From Siminovitchia acidinfaciens (GTDB lineage: Bacteria; Bacillota; Bacilli; Bacillales; Bacillaceae_C): DNA of 64,000 nt. Of this stretch, positions 55,353 through 64,000 are shown piece after piece (positions within the stretch are counted from its first letter, which is position 1; the number at the start of each line of letters is the position of its first letter). Location of the stretch: the NCBI RefSeq assembly GCF_003605385.1, contig NZ_QYTV02000005.1:254996-318995 (forward strand), written 5' to 3'. Under the pieces are notes generated by a model. It did no database searches, was not told the origin of the DNA, and saw only the letters and a list, made by a program, of their open reading frames with translations. A program made the position numbers and the translations under genes.

Positions 55353-57746
55353 TCAATCGAGAAAATCATAAGGTGAAACATTTTCCATGCCAATCATGGG
55401 GTCTGCCATGAACAACTTATCCTCATAGGACATTTCCTCATGCATATCTGTTCCTGCTTCCACTGCAACAGGCACTTCTGCAATCCCTGCAAGCTTTTCC
55501 CGCAATGTTGTTTGTCTTTTTTGATCATCTTCCCGCTCGATGCCCGTACGGAATGCACTTTCTTCCCCGCATAAAATCAAAAACTTCTTGCTTCGGGTAA
55601 TGGCTGTATACAATAAATTCCTCCGGAGCATGCGATAATAACTTCTCACAACAGGCAGGATGACAATCGGAAATTCACTACCTTGGGATTTGTGGATTGA
55701 ACAGCAAAAAGCATGAGTAATTTGATTAAAATCCTGCCTGAAATAAGTCACTTCCGTCCCTTCGAATGAGACAATGATCATATCCTGCTTTTCCACATTT
55801 TCCTTTGCGTATAGTATGGAAATGATTTCCCCGATATCTCCATTAAAAACATTTTTTTCGGGTTGGTTAACAAGCTGGAGCACTTTATCTCCAATCCTGT
55901 ATTTCACTTCTCCAAAAGTGAATTCCTTATTTCTTTTTTCCTTCTTGGGATTGAAAACTTCCTGTAAAATCTTATTTAAATTATCAATTCCAGCTGGGCC
56001 GCGATACATGGGGGCAAGCACCTGGATATCTCTTGCCGTAAATCCTTTTTGAAGTGCATTTCTTACAACCTGCTCGACAACGTCCCCAATTTGCGGAGCT
56101 TGGCACTTAATAAAAGAACGGTCCTTCTTCTGTACAGTTACGTCTGCCGGAAGGTTTCCGCCCTTAATTTCATGTGCCAGTTCAACAATCGACGATCCAT
56201 CCGCCTGACGGTAAATATCCGTCAACTGGACAACAGGCAGCATGTTAGATGCAATCAGATCCTTAAGAACCTGTCCGGGTCCAACTGATGGAAGCTGATC
56301 TTCATCCCCCACAAGAATTACCTGGATGGATTCAGGCAACGATTTAAAAAGTTGATGTGCCAGCCAAGTATCCACCATTGACATCTCATCAATGATAATG
56401 ATATGCCCTTCAATCTCGCGCTCACCTTCAGAGTCCAGACTTTCCTTGCCTGTCATGCCAAGTAGCCTATGGATGGTCATCGCAGGAAGCCCCGTTGATT
56501 CAGCCATCCTTTTTGCTGCGCGCCCTGTCGGAGCCGCCAGTATAAATGGAAAAACGTCCTCCCTTTTATACGCATGGGGATCAAGGGAACAGCCGTGAAG
56601 CTCGGCATACAACTCGACAATTCCTTTGATAACCGTTGTCTTTCCTGTTCCCGGTCCGCCTGTCAAAATCATCAGCGGGCTTGTCAAAGCTGTTTGAATC
56701 GCTTCTTTTTGCGATGGCGCATATTGGACGCCCAGCCTCTCCTCCAACTTCCCAAGCGCCAATAAAAATTCCGATTCCGGAAATTGATCAGCGTACTGTG
56801 CTTGGTCCATGATTTCCCGGATATTCGTCACAAGACCTTTTTCCGAAAAATATAGGGATGGCATGTAAACACGTTTGTCCTCACCAACAATTTTGCTTTC
56901 TTCTTTCAATTGGACCATGACATCGGCTATTGACTGAAAAGGAATCTCTACGGCTTGGCTGCTTTCTAAAAGCTGTTTCACTTGTTCAAGAAGCTGTTCA
57001 GCTTCCAAATAGACATGTCCATTTTGCAGGCATTGCTGCTCGAGAACATATAGGCAGCCAGCTTTGATCCTGTCCGGATGATTACCAACTATGCCTAACT
57101 GGATTCCCAGTTCGTCTGCCCTTCCAAAACCAATACCTTCAACATCTTCTATGAGCTGATATGGATTCTTTTCAATAATGGACAATGTATCTTCTTTATA
57201 TGCCTGGTATATTTTCATGGAGATTTGCGGACCGAAACCGTATTTGTTCAATCCAATCATGACCTGCTCAAGCCCCTGATGTTCAAGCAAGGCTTCATAC
57301 AAATTTTTCGCAGCATCAGGAGGAACACGTGGTATTTCATCAAGAACAGACGGTTTGCTCAAGATAATACTGATGGCATTTTCCCCAAGAGCTTCAACAA
57401 TCCTTTCGGCCGTTTTTTTGCCTATACCTTGAAATAAATCACTGGATAGATACATCACAAGGCCCTGTTTCGTCTGAGGCATCTCTTTCTTGAAATGCTT
57501 CGCATGAAACTGGAGACCAAATTTCGGGTGATCTTTTAATCCACCATAAAAAATATATGTTTCCTGCTCGTGGATTTTCGGGAAATAACCGGTGACAACC
57601 GCTTCTTTTTCCTTAAATTCCTCGTTAGTCTCGTCCACTTTGATCCTTACAACAGAATAAAGGTTTTGCTCATTATGAAAAATGGTAACGAGGTACCGGC
57701 CCTTTATGAATTTTTCATCTTCGGAAAAAAGATCCAATGATTCCAT
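55353..57746 (-). CDS. recD2: ATP-dependent DNA helicase RecD2
   Basis: A 797-residue SF1B 5'-3' helicase for DNA repair and fork stability. The N-terminal extension with helix-hairpin-helix repeats (about 90-200) is typical of RecD2, followed by Walker A GGPGTGKTTVI (about 362-372), Walker B IIIDEMSMVD, LVGDEDQLPSVGPG (motif III) and the C-terminal HAFCCSIHKSQGSEF and LYTAITRSKKFL motifs. Length matches B. subtilis (798). ATG at 57746 with GGGGAGG. In B. subtilis yrrC. Confidence 0.96.
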   Translation of the reverse strand: MESLDLFSEDEKFIKGRYLVTIFHNEQNLYSVVRIKVDETNEEFKEKEAVVTGYFPKIHEQETYIFYGGLKDHPKFGLQFHAKHFKKEMPQTKQGLVMYLSSDLFQGIGKKTAERIVEALGENAISIILSKPSVLDEIPRVPPDAAKNLYEALLEHQGLEQVMIGLNKYGFGPQISMKIYQAYKEDTLSIIEKNPYQLIEDVEGIGFGRADELGIQLGIVGNHPDRIKAGCLYVLEQQCLQNGHVYLEAEQLLEQVKQLLESSQAVEIPFQSIADVMVQLKEESKIVGEDKRVYMPSLYFSEKGLVTNIREIMDQAQYADQFPESEFLLALGKLEERLGVQYAPSQKEAIQTALTSPLMILTGGPGTGKTTVIKGIVELYAELHGCSLDPHAYKREDVFPFILAAPTGRAAKRMAESTGLPAMTIHRLLGMTGKESLDSEGEREIEGHIIIIDEMSMVDTWLAHQLFKSLPESIQVILVGDEDQLPSVGPGQVLKDLIASNMLPVVQLTDIYRQADGSSIVELAHEIKGGNLPADVTVQKKDRSFIKCQAPQIGDVVEQVVRNALQKGFTARDIQVLAPMYRGPAGIDNLNKILQEVFNPKKEKRNKEFTFGEVKYRIGDKVLQLVNQPEKNVFNGDIGEIISILYAKENVEKQDMIIVSFEGTEVTYFRQDFNQITHAFCCSIHKSQGSEFPIVILPVVRSYYRMLRRNLLYTAITRSKKFLILCGEESAFRTGIEREDDQKRQTTLREKLAGIAEVPVAVEAGTDMHEEMSYEDKLFMADPMIGMENVSPYDFLD

Positions 57747-57767
57747 CGGCGGAACCTCCCCATAAAT

Positions 57768-58433
57768 TTAATCCTCTTTCAACGCCTGCTCAACCAGCTT
57801 TTTCCCATTGCCGGCAAGTATGTGGTCAGGCTGGATGGACAATGCTTTATTAAAGTATCCCAAGGCTTTTTCCAATTGATTTTCTTTCCCCGCATAAGCA
57901 ACCCCAAGATTATAAAAGGCATCTGAATGTTCTGGGTCCGCTTCGGTCACCTCTGTAAGCAGCCTGATCGCTTCATTCATGACCCCCGCACGAGCCAGTG
58001 CCAGTCCATACTGGAATTTTGCCTCCGTATCCTTGTCGTCAAGCTCAACGCTTCTTTGTAGGTACGGCAACGATAGTTCGTTTTTTCCCAGGTACACAAA
58101 ACACATCCCAAGCATGTAATGCAGGTCGTTCGTTTCCGGACCGATAGCCAATGCTTTTTCAAACATGCCAGCCGCTTCCGGATATTTTTCCTGGTTGAAA
58201 TAAAGATTGCCGTAGCTGTAATACGCAGCAGTCGCTTTGTCATCCAGTTCGATGGCCCGTTTTAAAAATTCCTCCGCCCGCTGAGGCTCTCCCACCGATA
58301 GAAGGACGTTCGCAAAGTTTACATAACCAACCGGATCTTTCGGATTTTCTTCGATTGCCTCCGTAAACATTTGAATAGCCTTTTCTATATTTCCTTGTTG
58401 TAATAATTCAATGCCCTGCTTGTTTTTGTCCAT
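57768..58433 (-). CDS. yrrB: TPR-repeat protein YrrB
   Basis: A 221-residue protein of about six tetratricopeptide repeats, such as AIQMFTEAIEENPKDPVGYVNFANVL and EKYPEAAGMFEKALAIGPETND. TPR proteins act as binding scaffolds; B. subtilis YrrB has the same repeat structure, and its partner is not firmly known. I use the ATG at 58433 with GGAGTGTGGAGA upstream. It lies between mnmA and recD2, with a hairpin terminator behind mnmA, so it has its own transcription. Confidence 0.92.
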   Translation of the reverse strand: MDKNKQGIELLQQGNIEKAIQMFTEAIEENPKDPVGYVNFANVLLSVGEPQRAEEFLKRAIELDDKATAAYYSYGNLYFNQEKYPEAAGMFEKALAIGPETNDLHYMLGMCFVYLGKNELSLPYLQRSVELDDKDTEAKFQYGLALARAGVMNEAIRLLTEVTEADPEHSDAFYNLGVAYAGKENQLEKALGYFNKALSIQPDHILAGNGKKLVEQALKED

Positions 58434-58619
58434 TCTCCACACTCCGTACATAGGTTCTTTTAATTAGTAAAATTATAGCACATTAATTCCCGGAAACAGA
58501 GACACTATTAGGAATTAAGCAATACTCTTCGACTTTTGATATGCTCTTCGTTATTTCCAAATACTCTCCAAAAATTTAAAACCACTCTTCACCTTATAAA
58601 ATAGCTCTCCAGGCATGAG

Positions 58620-58648
58620 AAAAAGCCGCTTATGGAAATAAGCAGCCT
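58620..58648 (-). terminator. Terminator after mnmA
   Basis: AAAGCCGCTTAT pairs with ATAAGCAGCCT around GGAA, with one G-T/mismatch, and is followed on the minus strand by TTTTTCTC. It begins 6 nt after the mnmA stop and ends the cymR-iscS-mnmA unit. Confidence 0.82.
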
Positions 58649-58653
58649 ATCTC

Positions 58654-60926
<2,273 letters not shown>

Positions 60927-60948
60927 TGTTCCCACCATTTTTTAAAAA

Positions 60949-61368
60949 TTAGATATAAAACATGTACGGCTGTACTTGGCCTTCATCTTCATGATTCGCC
61001 AAATCTTCCACAGTCGTATTATCCAAGACATCTTTTACTGCATCACGGATTCGTATCCATAATGCCCGTTTTGCAGGTTCTTCATCCTCGATGCCCTCAA
61101 CTGGACTGATAGGGCCTTCCAATACACGGATGATATCACCAGCAGTAATTTCCGCAGGCTCTTTGGCAAGGATATAGCCCCCGTACGCTCCCCGTACGCT
61201 TTTGACCAGTCCGGCGTTACGCAGCGGACCCGCAAGCTGTTCTAAGTAATGTTCGGATAGATTATAAGCCTGTGCGATGGATTTCAAAGATATGGGACCT
61301 TCCCCGTATCTTTTTCCAAGTTCGATCATGATAGTCAGACCATAACGTCCTTTAGTAGAAATTTTCAT
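60949..61368 (-). CDS. cymR: Rrf2-family cysteine metabolism repressor CymR
   Basis: A 139-residue winged-helix repressor of the Rrf2 family, MKISTKGRYGLTIMIELGKRYGEGPISLK with the recognition helix near YNLSEHYLEQLAGPLRNAGLVKSVRGAYGGY (about 36-66). In B. subtilis CymR with CysK represses cysteine uptake and synthesis genes. No Fe-S cysteines are present, matching CymR rather than IscR. The ATG at 61368 overlaps the stop of the upstream membrane-protein gene (ATGA), and its own ribosome binding site (GGGGTG) is weak, so translation is probably coupled. Confidence 0.94.
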   Translation of the reverse strand: MKISTKGRYGLTIMIELGKRYGEGPISLKSIAQAYNLSEHYLEQLAGPLRNAGLVKSVRGAYGGYILAKEPAEITAGDIIRVLEGPISPVEGIEDEEPAKRALWIRIRDAVKDVLDNTTVEDLANHEDEGQVQPYMFYI

Positions 61369-62030
61369 ACACTTGCACCCCGTTCAATTTCAACTTTTTC
61401 GTCTTTCATCGTATCTTTAAGCCATTTATGTGTCAGTGTTCGGCACTGAGGCAAGGCGATACCAATAAAAGTTCCGGCAGCGATACTGAATATTATTGTC
61501 CCTATGAAGACAGGTCCTCCAAGCAGCCAGCCAATGGCCAGGACACCAACCTCCATCAGACGCCGTGCATTAGAGACTTTCCACTTTGTTTTGGCAGTCA
61601 ATGCCAGCATGAAGCTGTCCCTCGGCCCTGCCCCAAGCTCAGCCGATAAATAGATTCCCATGCCGTATGCATAAATGATCATTCCGACCAGGAACATGGC
61701 TGCTTTTCCAAACCATGTCACTGGCTCTGTCATAATCGGCAGAAGCATATACATATCAATAAAAACTCCGACTAGAATCATATTTAAATAAGCACCAAAT
61801 TTCGGCCACTCTTTCATTATGAGGCCGGCGGTGCCCAGCACAATAAAACCGACAATGATGCTCCATGTCCCGATTGTCAAGCCGAACTGATAATACAAAC
61901 CGACGTGGAGAACATCCCAGGGAGCCGCGCCTAAATTAGCGACAATGGTCAACGTAATTCCAAGGGCCATAATAAGCAAACCGACAGTGAACAAGACGAA
62001 TCTTTTTTGTAATTGCTGTCTTTTTTTCAA
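61365..62030 (-). CDS. YczE/YitT-type membrane protein upstream of cymR
   Basis: A 221-residue integral membrane protein with about five or six helices and the YczE signature VANLGAAPWDVLHVGLYYQFGLTIGTWSI and FIDMYMLLPIM. The function is unknown for the family; YczE of B. subtilis affects surfactin-related competence regulation by an unclear route. I place the start at the TTG at 62030 with AAAGGGGT upstream, after the promoter at 62056-62064. The stop overlaps the cymR start, an arrangement I do not know from B. subtilis. Possible cysteine or thiol export is speculation. Confidence 0.85.
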   Translation of the reverse strand: MKKRQQLQKRFVLFTVGLLIMALGITLTIVANLGAAPWDVLHVGLYYQFGLTIGTWSIIVGFIVLGTAGLIMKEWPKFGAYLNMILVGVFIDMYMLLPIMTEPVTWFGKAAMFLVGMIIYAYGMGIYLSAELGAGPRDSFMLALTAKTKWKVSNARRLMEVGVLAIGWLLGGPVFIGTIIFSIAAGTFIGIALPQCRTLTHKWLKDTMKDEKVEIERGASV

Positions 62031-62055
62031 TACCCCTACCCCTTTGCATTGCTCA

Positions 62056-62064
62056 ATTATAACA
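62056..62064 (-). promoter_or_regulatory. Extended -10 promoter of the YczE-like/cymR operon
   Basis: On the minus strand TGTTATAAT (62056-62064) is an extended -10 element with a perfect TATAAT, placed about 26 nt upstream of the TTG start. The -35 box is poor (GCATTT at 17 nt spacing). Confidence 0.6.
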
Positions 62065-62368
62065 TACCATCCGGTTAAAATGCATATGGGAGGCACGGCC
62101 TTCCTGCACGCCCCAATATTTTACTATTTCGCGTATCATGATAGCTTTCCTCCTTTTGACTCCCGTGTTTGGACGATCCTTCAGGAATCACTTTCATCGT
62201 TTGCCTACTTTGTTTTCCGTTTGCAGTTTCTTCGAAAGTTATAGCTTATGTTGTTTTATCATTTTTGAATTAACTCTCATTCGATATACCATGATATTTC
62301 TCACCATTCGCTAAGTTTGATATGATAGATGCAACGAATAAATAGAACAGCAGTTTGGAGAGGATTTA

Positions 62369-63640
62369 ATGAACGCACAACCTTTGGCCTTTAGGATGCG
62401 TCCAAGAACAATCGATGAAGTAGTTGGTCAAGAACATTTAGTCGGAGACGGAAAAATCATTTCAAGGATGGTAAAAGCGAAGCAGCTGTCATCAATGATT
62501 TTATACGGTCCCCCTGGCATCGGAAAAACATCAATTGCAAGTGCCATAGCGGGAAGCACTAAATATGCGTTCCGTTCTTTGAATGCGGTGACAAATAATA
62601 AAAAAGATATGGAGATCGTGGCTGCGGAAGCGAAAATGAGCGGGAAGGTCATACTCCTCTTAGATGAGGTTCACCGCCTTGACAAAGGCAAGCAGGATTT
62701 CCTGCTGCCATATTTGGAAAACGGCATGATCATTCTGATTGGCGCAACAACAAGCAATCCTTACCATGCGATCAATCCTGCCATCAGAAGCCGCTGCCAG
62801 ATATTTGAGCTGTATCCTTTGGAAGAGTCCGACATGATCAAGGCGATTGAAAGGGCGCTTCATGACGAAGACCGCGGCCTAGGGAAGTATAAAATAAACC
62901 TGGACCAACAAGCGCTTCATCACTTTGCTTCCTCAAGCGGAGGAGATGTGCGAAGCGCATTGAACGCCTTGGAATTGGCTGTCCTATCAACAGAACCTGA
63001 AAAAGACGGAATCATTCATCTTACAGTAGAAATCGCGGAAGAATGCCTGCAGAAAAAAGCTTTTTCCCACGACAAAGACGGCGACGCCCATTATGACGTG
63101 TTGAGCGCTTTCCAAAAATCGATCAGAGGAAGTGATGTCAATGCCGCTTTGCACTATTTGGGAAGAATGATTGAGGCGGGAGACTTGCCAAGCATATCAA
63201 GACGTTTGCTAGTTACTGCCTATGAAGATATTGGCCTTGCCAATCCGCAAGCAGGCCCCAGGGCACTCGCTGCCGTACAAACGGCGGAAAAAATCGGTTT
63301 TCCCGAGGCCCGCATTCCATTAGCGAATGCCGTGGTGGAATTATGCCTTTCACCAAAATCGAACTCAGCCTATAAAGCGATGGATGAGGCCTTAAGCGAT
63401 ATCAGAGCTGGTCAAAGTGGAGAGGTCCCGCCACATCTGAAAGATGCACATTATAAAGGGGCAAAAGCATTGGGCAGAGGGATAGACTATAAATATCCCC
63501 ACAATTATGATTCAGGATGGGTGAAACAACAGTATCTACCCGACAAGTTAAAAGGAAAAGAATATTACAAGCCGAAAAAGACAGGAAAATTCGAACAGGC
63601 TTTGGCGGCAGTCTATGAAAAAATTAACAAAGGCGATTAA
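62369..63640 (+). CDS. rarA: Replication-associated recombination ATPase RarA
   Basis: A 423-residue AAA+ ATPase of the RarA/MgsA family, related to clamp-loader subunits and acting at stalled forks. Walker A is YGPPGIGKTSIA (about 46-57), Walker B ILLLDEVHR (about 95-103), sensor 1 LIGATTSNP, and the C-terminal tetramerisation part has the family signature YPHNYDSGWVKQQYLPD (about 377-393). ATG at 62369 with TTTGGAGAGG. It is divergent from the cymR unit as in B. subtilis (yrvN). The 270-bp gap before it shows no other gene. Confidence 0.95.
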   Translation: MNAQPLAFRMRPRTIDEVVGQEHLVGDGKIISRMVKAKQLSSMILYGPPGIGKTSIASAIAGSTKYAFRSLNAVTNNKKDMEIVAAEAKMSGKVILLLDEVHRLDKGKQDFLLPYLENGMIILIGATTSNPYHAINPAIRSRCQIFELYPLEESDMIKAIERALHDEDRGLGKYKINLDQQALHHFASSSGGDVRSALNALELAVLSTEPEKDGIIHLTVEIAEECLQKKAFSHDKDGDAHYDVLSAFQKSIRGSDVNAALHYLGRMIEAGDLPSISRRLLVTAYEDIGLANPQAGPRALAAVQTAEKIGFPEARIPLANAVVELCLSPKSNSAYKAMDEALSDIRAGQSGEVPPHLKDAHYKGAKALGRGIDYKYPHNYDSGWVKQQYLPDKLKGKEYYKPKKTGKFEQALAAVYEKINKGD

Positions 63641-63865
63641 TATCATATTCGAGCTATGTTAAAAGCTTTTTGTGAATATTAAACTGAACAGCATGCGTAA
63701 CGGCTTCCCTGAATTGTTCATTTTAACCGTAAACGAATTAGACGTTACCGTTTTAATTCTTTTTTACATTTATTGCAACGAATGAGGCGTTTGATTACGG
63801 GTACGCTTGCTTTTCACCTAAACCGTAACAAATGAGATGAAACAGCAAAAGCAGGTGGAACAATC

Positions 63866-64000
63866 TGAACTGCACCCTAATTGTTAGACACCATCTAACA
63901 ATTGGAGGTGTGGTTTTTTTATGGCCAAATATACCATAGAACAGAAAATAGATGCTGTACTCCGTTATCAAAATGGACACGAAGGTGTGGGAACGGTTGC
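63866..64000 (+). mobile_element. Left end of an IS3-family (IS150-like) insertion sequence (partial)
   Basis: TGAACTGCACCC at 63866 begins a terminal inverted-repeat-like sequence, followed by an internal inverted repeat (AATTGTTAGA..TCTAACAATT). An orfA-type transposase starts at 63921. The right end is beyond the window. The 225 bp between rarA and the element hold no gene that I can support. Confidence 0.8.
63921..64000 (+). CDS. IS3-family transposase OrfA (partial)
   Basis: The ATG at 63921, 8 nt after the end of a GGAGGTGTGG Shine-Dalgarno, opens a frame starting MAKYTIEQKIDAVLRYQNGH that runs off the window. This is the N-terminus of a helix-turn-helix OrfA, the DNA-binding part of IS3-family transposases, usually joined to OrfB by programmed frameshifting. 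Only 26 residues are visible, so completeness cannot be judged. Confidence 0.82.
   Translation, partial: MAKYTIEQKIDAVLRYQNGHEGVGTV

Overview
The window is chromosomal DNA from a low-to-mid-GC, endospore-forming, potentially competent member of the Bacillaceae. Nearly every gene has a recognisable Bacillus counterpart and most lie in the Bacillus subtilis gene order (phoH-yqfDCB-floA-yqeZ-yqeY-rpsU; yqeV-yqeU-prmA-dnaJKgrpE-hrcA-hemW-lepA; gpr-rpsT-holA-comE-yqeM..yqeG; sda; greA..alaS; yrrD-recD2-mnmA-iscS-cymR-rarA). Shine-Dalgarno sequences are strong, TTG and GTG starts are frequent, and most genes are on the minus strand. I cannot name the species. No rRNA, tRNA or CRISPR array was seen.

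Layout. 1-6.8 kb: phoH, sporulation genes yqfD/yqfC, and a sigma-W-type operon (yqeZ-floA-yqfB) for membrane microdomains, then yqeY-rpsU. 6.8-11.4 kb: an accessory stretch with a Na/Pi-type transporter, the carbon-starvation transporter cstA coupled by TAATG overlap to an unrecognised 50-residue membrane protein, a decayed segment, and deoC. 11.5-22.8 kb: translation and RNA modification plus the CIRCE-controlled heat-shock genes hrcA-grpE-dnaK-dnaJ, hemW and lepA. 22.9-31.6 kb: yqxA, gpr (without spoIIP between them), rpsT, holA, yqzM and the competence locus comEA-EB-EC with divergent comER. 31.6-37 kb: ribosome biogenesis, NAD and shikimate genes. 37-40.3 kb: sda with DnaA boxes, divergent psd/pssA, and an uninterrupted sigK followed by an unrecognised 51-residue gene. 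40.4-53.3 kb: pepF, mtnN, yrrS-pbpI, greA, trmR-mltG, yrzB-yrrK-yrzL-alaS with a T-box leader. 53.3-63.6 kb: yrrI, yrrD, recD2, yrrB, mnmA-iscS-cymR with a YczE-like gene, and rarA. The window ends inside an IS3-type insertion sequence.

The most striking feature not explained by genes is a family of about a dozen mosaic intergenic repeats (about 110-340 bp, both orientations). They share modules such as an AGCGCCT..CAGCCCCGA head and a TCGAGGTCACAAGCC core. They sit in gaps that are normally short, including between hrcA and grpE and between the T-box terminator and alaS. The best leads for undescribed biology are these repeats, the cstA-coupled small protein, the small gene behind sigK, and the hairpin that buries the yqfC ribosome binding site. 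No large novel multigene system was seen.
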